DNA from: Thalassovita mangrovi
Lineage (GTDB): Bacteria > Pseudomonadota > Alphaproteobacteria > Rhodobacterales > Rhodobacteraceae
Length of the DNA stretch: 64,000 nucleotides
Reading direction: 5' to 3'
NCBI RefSeq assembly: GCF_009857745.1
Contig: NZ_WWEN01000009.1
Span: forward strand, 62,001 to 126,000
Position numbers and translations under genes: made by a program. Positions 27,858-37,069 of the stretch are shown piece after piece. The notes under the pieces were generated by a model. The model saw nothing but the letters and a program-made list of their open reading frames with translations, searched no databases and was not told the DNA's origin. Positions within the stretch are counted from its first letter, which is position 1, and the number at the start of each line of letters is the position of its first letter.

Positions 27858-29027
27858 ATGCGTACTCAGGTTTGTATCATTGGCGCGGGTCCGTCGGGTC
27901 TGCTGCTGTCGCAGCTTCTGCACCGCAAGGGCATCGAATCCGTCGTTCTGGAACGCAAGACCAAGGAATACGTGCTGGGCCGTATCCGCGCCGGCGTGCT
28001 GGAACACGGCTTTGCCGAGTTGATGCGCGAGGCGGGCGTCGGCGAACGGATGGACCGCGAAGGGTTCCTGCATGACGGCACCGTCATCGCCTATGACAAT
28101 CACCAGTTCCGGGTCGATTTCGCCGCGCGGGCCAATGCCTCGGTGCTGGTCTACGGCCAGACCGAACTGACCCGCGACCTTTACGAGGCGCGCGAGGCGG
28201 CCGATGGCAAGATCGTCTATAACGTCGAGGACGTGCGCATCCAGGATGCCGACGGTGACGCGCCTTATGTCGAATACAACGTCGGCGGTCAGGGTCAGCG
28301 GATCGATTGCGATTACGTGGTGGGCTGCGATGGCTTCCACGGCGTGTCGCGCAAGACGATCCCGGAAACCGTCCGCAAGGAATACGAAAAGATCTATCCG
28401 TTCGGCTGGCTCGGCATCCTGTCGGAAACCCCGCCGGTGCACGAGGAACTGATCTACGCCAATTCCGAACGCGGCTTCGCGCTGTGCTCGATGCGCAACG
28501 AAAACCTCAGCCGCTATTACCTCCAGTGCCCGCTGGATCATAACCCCGAGGATTGGAGCGACGACGCCTTCTGGGAAGAGCTGAAGCGCCGTATCCCGGA
28601 ACAGGCGGCCGAGAAGCTGATCACCGGCCCGTCGATCGAAAAATCCATCGCGCCGCTGCGCTCCTTCGTGACCGAACCGATGCGGTGGGGCAAGCTGTTC
28701 CTGTGCGGCGACGCGGCCCATATCGTGCCGCCGACCGGCGCCAAGGGGCTGAACACCGCCGCTTCGGACATCTATTACCTCTACCACGCCATGGTGCAGT
28801 TCTATGTCGACGGCGAAGAGGAAGGGCTGGATCGCTATTCCGAAAAGGCGCTGGCGCGAATCTGGAAGGCCGAGCGGTTCAGCTGGTGGATGTCGAACCT
28901 GCTGCACCTCTATCCCGAACAGGGCGAATTCGACCGCAAGATGCAGCGCGCCGAGCTGGAATTCCTCGAAAGCAACGAGTCGGCCCAGCGGGTGATGGCG
29001 GAAAACTACGTCGGCCTGCCGTTCTGA
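27858..29027 (+). CDS. pobA: 4-hydroxybenzoate 3-monooxygenase
   Basis: 389 residues, near the usual 394. FAD-binding GAGPSGLLLSQLLH, LERKTKEYVLGRIRAGVLEHG (substrate/FAD region typical of PobA), VVGCDGFHGVSRKTIP, second FAD motif LFLCGDAAHIVPPTGAKGLN and the C-terminal helices. It converts 4-hydroxybenzoate to protocatechuate with NADPH and O2. Two ATGs compete; 27858 is favoured because agggag is 7 bases away. It is followed by a rho-independent terminator. Confidence 0.97.
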   Translation: MRTQVCIIGAGPSGLLLSQLLHRKGIESVVLERKTKEYVLGRIRAGVLEHGFAELMREAGVGERMDREGFLHDGTVIAYDNHQFRVDFAARANASVLVYGQTELTRDLYEAREAADGKIVYNVEDVRIQDADGDAPYVEYNVGGQGQRIDCDYVVGCDGFHGVSRKTIPETVRKEYEKIYPFGWLGILSETPPVHEELIYANSERGFALCSMRNENLSRYYLQCPLDHNPEDWSDDAFWEELKRRIPEQAAEKLITGPSIEKSIAPLRSFVTEPMRWGKLFLCGDAAHIVPPTGAKGLNTAASDIYYLYHAMVQFYVDGEEEGLDRYSEKALARIWKAERFSWWMSNLLHLYPEQGEFDRKMQRAELEFLESNESAQRVMAENYVGLPF

Positions 29028-29050
29028 GGACGGACTTTGCTGAGAATTGG

Positions 29051-29080
29051 AAAGCGCCCGCCGGTTGGTGGGCGCTTTTT
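29051..29080 (+). terminator. Rho-independent terminator of pobA
   Basis: aaagcgccc (29051-29059) pairs with gggcgcttt (29070-29078), loop gccggttggt, followed by further T residues. Confidence 0.85.
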
Positions 29081-29330
29081 CTATGGGTGAGAGCTGTAAG
29101 AAGGCGACGCCCAGCCGCCTATTTAGTAGTCCCGGCCCGGAACAAGGCCGAAGGCCGCCGGGCCAGCGCCGGACCGTCCCGGCGGTCTGGCGCTTTGGTG
29201 AGGCCGCCGCATCGTCTTGAGGGTGTTCGGACTTGGCCGGGATAAACTGCCATTCTCAACCGTCGCGGCGCCAGCCCACGGTCCGGCGCTGGCCCTGCGC
29301 TACGCTTTGCCTATATGGATTTGACCCGGC
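29081..29330. other. Intergenic region with dispersed repeat copy B
   Basis: 250 bases between the pobA terminator and aroQ. No gene supported. It contains repeat copy B at 29139-29252 and, after it, a GC-rich segment resembling an inverted repeat (gccagcgccggaccg at 29162 and cggtccggcgctggc at 29279). Confidence 0.55.
29139..29252 (+). repeat. Dispersed intergenic repeat, copy B
   Basis: Shares with copy A (4201-4359) the opening ggaacaaggccgaaggccgcc / gggccagcgcc block, the catcgtcttgaggg block and the closing gggataaactgcca. See copy A. The inverted repeat gccagcgccggaccg (29162) / cggtccggcgctggc (29279) brackets this copy, giving a hairpin-capable element. Confidence 0.6.
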
Positions 29331-29771
29331 TCAGTCCGCGACCAGCGTTGCCATCCGGCGCAGCGCCAGCTGGTAGCCTTCGACGCCAAACCCGGCCATC
29401 ACGCCTTCGGCGCGCAGCGAAACATAGGAATGGTGGCGGAAGCTTTCGCGCTTGTGCACGTTGGTGATATGCACCTCCAGCACCGGCCCTTCGAAGGTGT
29501 TGAGCGCGTCGAGGATCGCCACCGAGGTATGGGTGAAGGCCGCCGGGTTGATGATGATCCCCGCCGCGGACTCCCGCGCCTCGTGGATCCAGTCGATCAG
29601 CTGGCCCTCGTGGTTCGACTGCATCAGATCGACATGCAATCCCAGCTCGACGCCCAGCTTCTTGCAATCGGCGGCGACATTTTCCAGCGTGATGTCGCCG
29701 TAAATCTCGGGTTCCCGCTTGCCAAGCAGGTTCAGGTTGGGGCCGTTGAGGATATAGATCGTCTTGGTCAT
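29331..29771 (-). CDS. aroQ: 3-dehydroquinate dehydratase, type II
   Basis: 146 residues. Type II signature: [19 protein letters not shown] (active-site Tyr in EIYGD), [42 protein letters not shown] and [20 protein letters not shown] (catalytic His). It converts 3-dehydroquinate to 3-dehydroshikimate in the shikimate pathway; in catabolism of quinate the same step leads to protocatechuate. Near pobA and pca-type genes, both roles are possible. Start at 29771 by family length. Confidence 0.95.
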   Translation of the reverse strand: MTKTIYILNGPNLNLLGKREPEIYGDITLENVAADCKKLGVELGLHVDLMQSNHEGQLIDWIHEARESAAGIIINPAAFTHTSVAILDALNTFEGPVLEVHITNVHKRESFRHHSYVSLRAEGVMAGFGVEGYQLALRRMATLVAD

Positions 29772-29838
29772 GCGCATTCCCGCCTGTGTTCCGGGCTTTT
29801 GTCGCATCGGCCCCGGCCCATTGCAAGCACAGGCTGGC

Positions 29839-30861
29839 TCAGGCGCGGGCCAGCTTCAGGCGGTCTCCTTCTTCGATCCAGTTCAGCCGTCCCTGTTCGA
29901 CCATGTAATTCACATGCGCCAATGCCTCGCTGAAGGCGAAGCTGGTTTCATGCGCATCGAGTTTTACGGAAAACAGCACCGACACCAGATCGTTGACGCT
30001 TTTCGGCTCAATCGCGCAGGCATCGGCGACCACGTCGCAGCGTTCGACATGGTGCTGGGCCAGCTCAGTACGTCGCCGGTGCAGCCCGCGGAACGGGCGG
30101 TGATGGCCGGACAGGACCAGCGCGTCTTCGGGCACCGTGGCGCAGATCTGATCCAGCGAGGCCAGGTAATCGCCCAGCGGATCGGCATTCGGTTCGCTGG
30201 CGAAGACGGAAACATTGGGGCTGATCCGTTCGATCACCTGATCGGCGGCCAGGAACAGGTTGTCCGAGGGCGCATAGAGCATCACCTGTTCGAGGCTGTG
30301 CCCGTCGCCGGTCAGAACCCGGAAATCGCGCCCGCCGATCCGCAGCTCCATCCCCTGCCGCAGCCGGCGATAGCTGGCTGGCGGGGTTGAAATCATCCGC
30401 AGGTATCCATGGCCCAGTGTGCTGACCAGCTTGGCGCCCTCGGGCGGCATGCCGTGGCGGGCATAGAAACGGGTATAGGGATCGGATTCGCGCGCCGCCG
30501 GGGCCAGGGCGAGGGTCATGAAGGACAGGTAGGACCCGGCGCTGGTCTGCAATTCGATCCCGAGCTTTTCGCACAGCCACCCGGCATTGCCGATATGGTC
30601 GGGATGGTGGTGGGTGACGATCAGCCGGGTGAAGCGTTCCCCCGCCAGCGGCCCGTCCAGCAGCGCCTGCCAGGCGGCGCGGGTTTCGGGATTGGAAATG
30701 CCGGTGTCGACAATGGCCCAGCCGTCGTCATCCGCGATGAAATAGACGTTCACGTGGTTCAGCCGGAACGGCAGCGCCAGCCGCGCCCACAGGATGCCAG
30801 GCGCGACCTCGAGCGTTTCACCGGGGGTGGGGGTGTCGGTCATGGGGAAATGCAGGGTCAA
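29839..30861 (-). CDS. MBL-fold metallohydrolase
   Basis: 340 residues. Metallo-beta-lactamase metal motif [11 protein letters not shown], later [12 protein letters not shown] and [10 protein letters not shown], with a C-terminal winged-helix-like tail ([17 protein letters not shown]) found in the LACTB2-like hydrolases of proteobacteria. These often hydrolyse acyl thioesters or nucleotides. Start is a TTG at 30861 because a strong ribosome site (ggaggtcccc) precedes it; an ATG at 30843 is the alternative. Divergent from the SDR gene. Confidence 0.85.
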   Translation of the reverse strand: MTLHFPMTDTPTPGETLEVAPGILWARLALPFRLNHVNVYFIADDDGWAIVDTGISNPETRAAWQALLDGPLAGERFTRLIVTHHHPDHIGNAGWLCEKLGIELQTSAGSYLSFMTLALAPAARESDPYTRFYARHGMPPEGAKLVSTLGHGYLRMISTPPASYRRLRQGMELRIGGRDFRVLTGDGHSLEQVMLYAPSDNLFLAADQVIERISPNVSVFASEPNADPLGDYLASLDQICATVPEDALVLSGHHRPFRGLHRRRTELAQHHVERCDVVADACAIEPKSVNDLVSVLFSVKLDAHETSFAFSEALAHVNYMVEQGRLNWIEEGDRLKLARA

Positions 30862-30950
30862 GGGGACCTCCGGTTTGAACGCGGCAACACTATCGGGCGC
30901 AGGATAGGGGGCAGCTCTAACCGGGCTTGTGCGCAGAAGCTATGGCGAAA

Positions 30951-30963
30951 TGACGTACCGTCA
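30951..30963. promoter_or_regulatory. Palindrome tgacg-tac-cgtca in the MBL/SDR divergent gap
   Basis: Exact 5-3-5 inverted repeat in the 177-base gap between the two start codons. It may be an operator; no regulator can be assigned. Confidence 0.35.
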
Positions 30964-31038
30964 GTTGACTGGCCGCTTGTCGCGGGGCCGGTCCACGGGC
31001 GACAGTCCCGCCAGTTGTTGCGAAAGGGAGGCGGGACA

Positions 31039-31818
31039 ATGCAGATCAACGGATCATTGGCGGTGGTGACCGGCGGGGCGAACGGCATCGGCCGGGCGCT
31101 GTGCGAGGCTTTGGCAGGTGCCGGGGCGCGGGTTGTGGTGACCGATCTTGATGGCGATGGCGCCAAGGCCGTTGCGGAGCAGATCGGCGGGCGCGGATTG
31201 CAGCTCGACGTCAGCGATGGCGACGCTCTGGCGCGGCTGATCGCGGATGTCGAAGCCACCGACGGGCCGATCGACCTGTTCTGTTCCAATGCCGGGATCG
31301 CCACCGGTTTCGACGCGGAGTTTGCCAATGCCGGTGGGGCATCCGATGCGGTTTGGCAAAAGGCGTGGGAGGTCAATGTCATGGCCCATATCCGCGCCGC
31401 CCGGGTGCTGGTGCCGCTGATGAAGGCGCGTGGCGGCGGCACGTTCCTGAACACCGTGTCGGCGGCCGGATTGCTGAGCCAGGTCGGCAGCGCGGTCTAT
31501 TCCACCACCAAGCACGCCGCCGTGGGCTTTGCCGAAAACCTTGCCATCACCCATCGCGACGACGGTATCAAAGTGTCGATCCTGTGCCCGCAGGGCGTCG
31601 ATACCGACATGCTCAAGGGCATGAGCGAGGGGCCGCAATCGCTGGACGGCGTGCTGAGCCCCGAAGCGGTGGCCGCGGCGGCGCTGAAAGGGCTGGAGGA
31701 AGACCGCTTCCTGATCCTGCCGCATGAACAGGTGCGCGACTACATGGCCAACAAGCTGGCCGATTACGACCGCTGGATCGGCGGCATGGCGAAGCTGCAG
31801 CGGATGATGAAGGGCTGA
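31039..31818 (+). CDS. Short-chain dehydrogenase/reductase (SDR)
   Basis: 259 residues. Classical SDR: NAD(P) motif [19 protein letters not shown], acidic residue of the NAD type in [14 protein letters not shown] motif [11 protein letters not shown], catalytic Ser and Y-x-x-x-K in TVSAAG ... [17 protein letters not shown], and PG motif replaced by [11 protein letters not shown]. Substrate unknown. Start at 31039 behind gggaggcggg. It ends 31 bases before the convergent AraC gene. Confidence 0.92.
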   Translation: MQINGSLAVVTGGANGIGRALCEALAGAGARVVVTDLDGDGAKAVAEQIGGRGLQLDVSDGDALARLIADVEATDGPIDLFCSNAGIATGFDAEFANAGGASDAVWQKAWEVNVMAHIRAARVLVPLMKARGGGTFLNTVSAAGLLSQVGSAVYSTTKHAAVGFAENLAITHRDDGIKVSILCPQGVDTDMLKGMSEGPQSLDGVLSPEAVAAAALKGLEEDRFLILPHEQVRDYMANKLADYDRWIGGMAKLQRMMKG

Positions 31819-31849
31819 AGGGGCGGACAGAACGGACCGGTTTCGCGCC

Positions 31850-32668
31850 CTAGGGCATTACCCGGTCCGGTCCCAGCGTATAGCCCGCCCCGGCAAAGAC
31901 CTTCAGGTTGCGCGACCCGTTGCGGATCGAACGTGGCTTCAGCCCGTAGGTGCGGCGGATCGAATGACTGAAATGGCTGCTGTCGGGATATCCCAGTTCC
32001 AGCGCCACCTCGGTCAGGCTGTCGCTGCCATTGGCGTGATCCAGGAACCGCCGCGCCCGCTTCCACATCCGCAGCGAGCGGAAGGCGATGCCGGTGTTTT
32101 CCTTGAACAGGTGCAGGAAACGCGAGGTCGACAGCCCCGCCTGCGCCGCCAGGTCGTCGGCGCTCAGCGCGTTGTCCTCGATCTCGGCGCAGATCGTGCG
32201 CATCACCGCCGCGATCCGGGCATCCATCCGGCGCGGCGTCAGCGCGTCGCCCAGGAACAACTGATCAAAAGCACGGTCGGTGAAGCCTTCGGCGCCGACG
32301 CTTGCCGCCAGATGCGGTTCCGCCGCCCGGATGCGCCGGGCCAGATCCGCCCCCTGTTCCGGGTCGTTGGCGCGTGCAATCAGACTGGCCTGCGCCCGGT
32401 CGGACAGGCTTTCGGGTTCGAACCCGAGGTTGAGGATCCTGCCGCAGGGCGACACCAATCGGTGGGTTTCATAGGGGCGCAACGCCGCGATCTGGCGGTT
32501 TTCGAACGGGCCGGATTTTCCGAAGCCGATGTCGAAACCGCCCTCGGGGGCGACATAGATGGTGATGCCGCCCAGGCAGCGGGGCTTGCCCGAATTGCCC
32601 AGCAGACCGGAATAGAAAAACCGGTCGCGCCCAATGGCCATCTGGCCCGTCGTCCAAGGACTGGTCAT
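31850..32668 (-). CDS. AraC-family transcriptional regulator
   Basis: 272 residues. C-terminal double helix-turn-helix: LSADDLAAQAGLSTSRFLHLF and LTEVALELGYPDSSHFSHSI, with the end IRRTYGLKPRSIR. The N-terminal part is a short sensor of about 150 residues without recognised motif. Start at 32668 by the ribosome site ggagg 7 bases upstream (an ATG six bases earlier has poor spacing). It may control the ligase gene upstream or the SDR gene downstream. Confidence 0.88.
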   Translation of the reverse strand: MTSPWTTGQMAIGRDRFFYSGLLGNSGKPRCLGGITIYVAPEGGFDIGFGKSGPFENRQIAALRPYETHRLVSPCGRILNLGFEPESLSDRAQASLIARANDPEQGADLARRIRAAEPHLAASVGAEGFTDRAFDQLFLGDALTPRRMDARIAAVMRTICAEIEDNALSADDLAAQAGLSTSRFLHLFKENTGIAFRSLRMWKRARRFLDHANGSDSLTEVALELGYPDSSHFSHSIRRTYGLKPRSIRNGSRNLKVFAGAGYTLGPDRVMP

Positions 32669-32717
32669 CTGCATTCCTCCCGGGGCCGAGCGTGGCGCGG
32701 GGGGCAGGGGGTGTCAA

Positions 32718-32753
32718 TTCGCCGGGCCCCCGGTTTTGCCCGGGCCCGGCGAA
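32718..32753 (-). terminator. Hairpin between the CoA ligase gene and the AraC gene
   Basis: ttcgccgggccc (32718-32729) and gggcccggcgaa (32742-32753) pair perfectly over 12 bases. It lies downstream of the ligase (leftward) and upstream of the AraC gene. No clear T tract, so termination is likely but not certain. Confidence 0.6.
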
Positions 32754-32779
32754 ATGGCGCAACGTCACTTCGCGCGGGA

Positions 32780-34531
32780 TCAGAGGAAGCTGACGCCGCG
32801 CGGGGCCTGGTAAAGCTGTTCCACCGCTGCGGGCCGTTCGCGGATCACCGCGCGCTGGTTGATCGATCCCTTGTCGGTGGCTTCGCCCTTGTCCAGGTCG
32901 GGCGGCGCGGTCAGCACCACCATGCGGCGCACCCGGTTGGAACTGCCGGTCGCGGCGGCGGCGAAGCTGTCGAGCTTGTTTTGCAAAGCGGGCAGGTCGG
33001 CGTCAGTCACGCCCTCGGCGGGAAATACCAGCGCGCCCAGTTCCTCGCGGTTTTCGCCGACGATCACCGCGTCGCGGATCAGCCCTTCGAAATGATCGAC
33101 CAGCCTGGCGCGCAACGCCCCCACCGCGACCCACGTGCCGGTGGCGAGCTTGAAGTTTTCCGCGATCCGCCCGTCGAAGAAGAACCCCTTGGTCAGGTCG
33201 TCGGGATCGGCGGGGCGCAAAGCGTCGCCCAGCAGGTAGAACCCTTCTTCGTCGAAATGCTCGGCGGTGGTCTTGGCGTCCTGGTAATAGCCCTGGGTGA
33301 TCGAGGGGCTTTTCAGCCGCGCTTCGAGCTTGTCCTCGTTCGGCACCAGTTTCAGGGTGATGCCGCGCGCAGGAACGCCCACGTTGCCCGGCGCGTCCTG
33401 CTGTTCGGTGCACATCAGCGCGAACGGCCCGGTTTCGGTCGCGCCAAGCGCCGTGGTCAGCAGCACGTCATGCCCGGCCACGTCCCGCGCCATCTGCAGC
33501 AACCCGTCCCAGATATGCTGCGCCATGCCGGCGCCCGCATACATCATCATGTCGAGCTGGGCGAAGAACTTCTCGGCCAATGCCCGGTCCTTGCGGAATT
33601 CGTCGAGCAGCATTTCGTACCCGGCGGGCACGTTGAAATACCAGGTCGGCGAAATTTCATGCAGGTTGCGCAGGGTTTCCCCGATCAGATGCGGGGTGGG
33701 TTTGCCTTCGTCGATGTAATAGCTGCCGCCGTTGCACAGCACCATGTTGAACACCTTGTTGCCGCTGGCGGTATGGCTCCACGGGGCCCAGTCGACGACG
33801 ACCGGCGGATGGTCGCGCAGGAAGCGGAAGCAATCGGCGACCATGTCCTGATTGCGGGCAAGCATGTCATGGGTGTTGATCACGGCCTTGGGGCTGCCGG
33901 TCGATCCGGAGGTGAACAGGTATTTTGCCACCATGTCGCCGGTCAGAGCATCGAAGGCCGCGTCGGCCTTGGCCGGATCGCCCGTGAGGCCCGCGATGTC
34001 CATCATGTCGCCGGTGGGGGCGCTGGCGGCTACTTTCGTGTCGGGTGTGCGGATGGCGTCGATCGCCTTGGCGTATCGCGCGCCGTCCGAGGCGAAGATC
34101 AGCCCGGGTCGCAACAGTTCGGCCACGCCGATCAGCTTGTCATGGGTTTCCGAAACCAGCGAAAACGCGGTGGACACCGCGGCGCTCGGCACGCCGACAT
34201 ATTGCGCCGCCAGTGCCAGGATCGCGTGGTCGAGCGAATTTTCCGACAGGATCAGCACCGGACGGTCCTGCGACAGCCCCAGGTCAAGCAGCGCCGCGCC
34301 AAGGCTGCGCACCCGCTCATGCACCTGCCCGTAGCTCAGCCGCCGCCAGTCGCCGCCGTCGGCGCGCTGCGCCAGATAGGTCGCCTCGGGCGTGGTGTCG
34401 GCCCAGTATTTCAGCCGTGCCGGGATGGTATCGGCCAGCCGTTCGGCCTGACCGGGATGTTCCATCAGAATGGTCCCGTCATCGCGTTTTTCCACGCGGA
34501 ATTCCGGCGCCCAGAACTGCGCTCGCGTCAT
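32780..34531 (-). CDS. Feruloyl-CoA synthase-like acyl/aryl-CoA ligase
   Basis: 583 residues. AMP-binding P-loop YLFTSGSTGSPKAVINTH, and motifs GATETGPFAL and LGDALRPADPDD, FFFDGRIAENFKLATGTWV. This long (about 580-600) subgroup is annotated as feruloyl-CoA synthase in related bacteria; such enzymes activate hydroxycinnamates to CoA thioesters before side-chain shortening to vanillate or protocatechuate. The last step of the assignment is by recall of the family, not by substrate data. Start at 34531 follows gggaggagacattc. A separate enoyl-CoA hydratase/aldolase (Ech) is not in the window. Confidence 0.78.
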   Translation of the reverse strand: MTRAQFWAPEFRVEKRDDGTILMEHPGQAERLADTIPARLKYWADTTPEATYLAQRADGGDWRRLSYGQVHERVRSLGAALLDLGLSQDRPVLILSENSLDHAILALAAQYVGVPSAAVSTAFSLVSETHDKLIGVAELLRPGLIFASDGARYAKAIDAIRTPDTKVAASAPTGDMMDIAGLTGDPAKADAAFDALTGDMVAKYLFTSGSTGSPKAVINTHDMLARNQDMVADCFRFLRDHPPVVVDWAPWSHTASGNKVFNMVLCNGGSYYIDEGKPTPHLIGETLRNLHEISPTWYFNVPAGYEMLLDEFRKDRALAEKFFAQLDMMMYAGAGMAQHIWDGLLQMARDVAGHDVLLTTALGATETGPFALMCTEQQDAPGNVGVPARGITLKLVPNEDKLEARLKSPSITQGYYQDAKTTAEHFDEEGFYLLGDALRPADPDDLTKGFFFDGRIAENFKLATGTWVAVGALRARLVDHFEGLIRDAVIVGENREELGALVFPAEGVTDADLPALQNKLDSFAAAATGSSNRVRRMVVLTAPPDLDKGEATDKGSINQRAVIRERPAAVEQLYQAPRGVSFL

Positions 34532-34647
34532 GAATGTCTCCTCCCATAGGGGAATGGCGCAAGAAGACTCGCCATATCCCATAATTGATATATACTATAA
34601 CTATCTCTGTGAGGGCGAGCAAGAATTTAAGCCGGGAGGAGTTTGAA
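34532..34647. promoter_or_regulatory. Divergent promoter region, CoA ligase / DUF3237
   Basis: 116 bases. It contains an unusually AT-rich core, ccataattgatatatactataactatc (34578-34605), in otherwise GC-rich DNA. This is the kind of site bound by MarR- or AraC-type regulators and probably holds the promoters of both genes. Confidence 0.45.
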
Positions 34648-35124
34648 ATGACCGTTGAACCGATGCTGGGGCAGCCGTCGCTGCGACATGTCTGCGACCT
34701 GTTCGTGACGCTTGATCCGATCCGTGAAATGGGGGCAGGGCGCGCCGGGCAGAGGCGGATCATCCCGATCATCGGCGGCCGGGTCGAAGGGCCGGAACTG
34801 AACGGGCGTATCCTGAACCTCGGGGCCGATTGGCAAACGATCTGGGCTGGTGGCGTGGCGGAACTCGACACCCGCTATGCGATCGAGACCGATGACGGCG
34901 CGGTGGTCGAGATCCGCAACTACGGATACCGCCACGGGCCGGACGAGGTGATCGCCGCCATCGCGCGGGGCGAAGAGGTCGATCCGGCGCGCTATTACAT
35001 GCGGACCCATGCGCGGCTGGAAAGCGGCGATCCGCGCTATGACTGGGTGAACCGGACCCTGTTCGTCGGCACCGGCGCGCGCAAGGACGGTCAGGTGGTG
35101 GTGTCGCTTTTCGCCATCGACTGA
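34648..35124 (+). CDS. DUF3237 family protein
   Basis: 158 residues. The pattern LRHVCDLFVTLDPIREMGAG, RRIIPIIGGRVEGPELNG, ILNLGADWQ, ARYAIETDDGAVVEIRNYG-like (DTRYAIETDDG) and YDWVNRTLFVGTGAR is that of the DUF3237 beta-barrel family, uncharacterised but often found in aromatic degradation clusters, as here. Start at 34648 is set by gggaggagtttgaa. Its last 34 bases overlap the end of modC, which runs the other way. Confidence 0.85.
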   Translation: MTVEPMLGQPSLRHVCDLFVTLDPIREMGAGRAGQRRIIPIIGGRVEGPELNGRILNLGADWQTIWAGGVAELDTRYAIETDDGAVVEIRNYGYRHGPDEVIAAIARGEEVDPARYYMRTHARLESGDPRYDWVNRTLFVGTGARKDGQVVVSLFAID

Positions 35125-36212
35125 TCCCCGGCGCCGATATCGGCGCGGGCGACCGACACGGATTTGACGATGGCATAGCATTCGGTGCCCGGTTTCAGGT
35201 CCAGCGCAGCGGCAGACCGCTTGGTGACCCGGGCGAGGATCTGATCATCGCCCGCCTGCATCTGCACCATCGCGCCCGGCCCGCCGCCGGTGCGGATCGA
35301 GGTGACGGTTCCGGGCAGCGTGTTCAGCGCCGACACCCGCCCCGGCGGGTCGAGCGACAGCATCACGTCATTGGCGTGGATACGCACCCGTACGTGATCG
35401 CCGGGATTGCCGCCGATGCGGGGCAGGAACAACTTCGCCCCGGCAGCGGCCAATTCTGTCAGCCCGTCGTCGTGATGCGTCACCACCGTGGCGCTGAGCA
35501 CCGACCCCGCTTCGCGCAGCCCGATGGCCGGGGCCAGCGCGGGGTCCGACATCACCTCTTCGGTGGGGCCGGTTTTCAGCACCTTGCCCTTGTCCAGCAG
35601 AACCACCGTGGTTGCCAGCCGCGCCACTTCGGCCACCGAATGGCTGACATAGAGGATCGGGATGTCGGTGTCGTCGCGCAGCCGTTCCAGATAGGGCAGG
35701 ATTTCCGCCTTGCGCGCCTCGTCCAGCGCCGCCAGCGGTTCGTCCATCAGCAGCATCAGCGGCTGCGACAGCAGCGCCCGGCCGATCGCCACCCGCTGCT
35801 TTTCGCCGCCCGACAGGGCGCCGGGGCGGCGGTCCAGCAGGGCACCGATGCCCAGCATCTCGACCAGGCGGGATTCCTCGGCATCGCTGCCGCGGGTCTT
35901 GGAAAACCAGCGGCCGTAGTGCAGGTTCTGCCGCACCGTCAGGTGCGGGAACAGGCGGGCCTCCTGAAACACATATCCGACGCGGCGCTTGTGCGGTGGC
36001 AGGCACAGGCCCTTTTCGGTGTCGCACAGCAGCCTGCCGCCGACCTCGACACGGGCCTGATCGGGGCGCAGCAGGCCGGACACGGCATTGACCAGTGTGG
36101 TCTTGCCCGACCCGGAACTGCCGAAGAGGGCAGTAACCCCGGCCGGGGCCTCGAACGAGGCGTCGAGCGTGAAGCCCCCGAAATGGTGTTGGACCGAAAC
36201 CGACAGGGTCAT
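35091..36212 (-). CDS. modC: Molybdate ABC transporter, ATP-binding protein
   Basis: 373 residues. Walker A ALFGSSGSGKTTLVNAV, signature LSGGEKQRVAIGRAL, Walker B LMLLMDEPLAALD, and the C-terminal molybdate-binding Mop/TOBE domain (VSALNTLPGTVTSIRTGGGPGAMVQMQ) with the KPGTECYAIVKSVSVA end. It powers molybdate uptake through ModB. The ATG at 36212 overlaps modB by four bases. The 3-prime end overlaps the DUF3237 gene by 34 bases. Confidence 0.95.
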   Translation of the reverse strand: MTLSVSVQHHFGGFTLDASFEAPAGVTALFGSSGSGKTTLVNAVSGLLRPDQARVEVGGRLLCDTEKGLCLPPHKRRVGYVFQEARLFPHLTVRQNLHYGRWFSKTRGSDAEESRLVEMLGIGALLDRRPGALSGGEKQRVAIGRALLSQPLMLLMDEPLAALDEARKAEILPYLERLRDDTDIPILYVSHSVAEVARLATTVVLLDKGKVLKTGPTEEVMSDPALAPAIGLREAGSVLSATVVTHHDDGLTELAAAGAKLFLPRIGGNPGDHVRVRIHANDVMLSLDPPGRVSALNTLPGTVTSIRTGGGPGAMVQMQAGDDQILARVTKRSAAALDLKPGTECYAIVKSVSVARADIGAGDQSMAKSDTTT

Positions 36213-36904
36213 GCGCCGGACACCCGTTTCTGGGCGCGGCGCGCCAGCACCTCGGACAGGATCAGCGCGCCCATCGCGATACTCACCGACACCGCCACCA
36301 AGCGCAGGGCGGAGGCTTCGCCGCCCGGCACCTGCAGGAAGGTGTAGATGGCGGAAGGAAGGGTCTGGGTCTGGCCGGGAATGTTGGACACGAAGGTGAT
36401 GGTGGCGCCGAATTCGCCCATCGCCTTGGCAAAGCCCAGGATCGCCCCGGCGATGATGCCGGGCAGGATCAGCGGCAGCGTGACGGTGACGAAGACCCAA
36501 GGGCGCGACGCTCCCAGCGTCCCGGCGGCCTGTTCCAGCTTGGGGTCGACCGCTTCCAGCGCCAGCCGGATCGCCCGCACCATCAGCGGAAACCCCATGA
36601 TCCCGGCGGCCAGCGCCGCCCCGGTCCAGCGGAAGGCAAAGACGATCCCCAATGTGTCGTAAAGCCACGCCCCCACCGGCGCGCGCCGGCCGAAGGTCAT
36701 CAGCAGCAGGTAACCGGTGACAACGGGCGGCAGGATCAGCGGCAGGTGCACGATCCCGTTCAGCAGCTGCTTGCCCCAGAAGTCGCGCCGCGCCAGCAGG
36801 GCGGCGACGAAGATCGCGAAGGGCAGCGACACCAGCGTGGCCCAGAACGACACCCGCAGCGACAGCGCGACGGCGGTCCATTCTTCGGGGCTGAGGAAAT
36901 CCAT
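36209..36904 (-). CDS. modB: Molybdate ABC transporter, permease
   Basis: 231 residues from ATG giving MDFLSPEEWTAVALSLRVSF. Five to six membrane helices, permease motif in LGASRPWVFVTVTLPLILPG (EAA loop: EQAAGTLGAS). GAILGFAKAMGEFGATITFVSN is typical of ModB. Works with ModC. The expected molybdate-binding protein ModA is not next to it. Confidence 0.95.
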   Translation of the reverse strand: MDFLSPEEWTAVALSLRVSFWATLVSLPFAIFVAALLARRDFWGKQLLNGIVHLPLILPPVVTGYLLLMTFGRRAPVGAWLYDTLGIVFAFRWTGAALAAGIMGFPLMVRAIRLALEAVDPKLEQAAGTLGASRPWVFVTVTLPLILPGIIAGAILGFAKAMGEFGATITFVSNIPGQTQTLPSAIYTFLQVPGGEASALRLVAVSVSIAMGALILSEVLARRAQKRVSGA

Positions 36905-37018
36905 CTGCGGCAGGTCGCTTCGGTTGTGGTGGTTCGGCGGCAAACGTGGCGCAGGAAAATCCGATTGGCAACCGCGCCTGTCGGAAAATCTTGGTGCTTT
37001 CCCGCAGCGGTAACGAAA

Positions 37019-37042
37019 ACAGCCGCCCCGGGGGGCGGCTGT
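37019..37042 (-). terminator. Rho-independent terminator of the TRAP binding protein gene
   Basis: acagccgcccc (37019-37029) pairs with ggggcggctgt (37032-37042). On the minus strand the stem is followed by ttttcgtt. Confidence 0.75.
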
Positions 37043-37069
37043 CGCTGTTCGTGTGAGTGGTCGCGGGCG

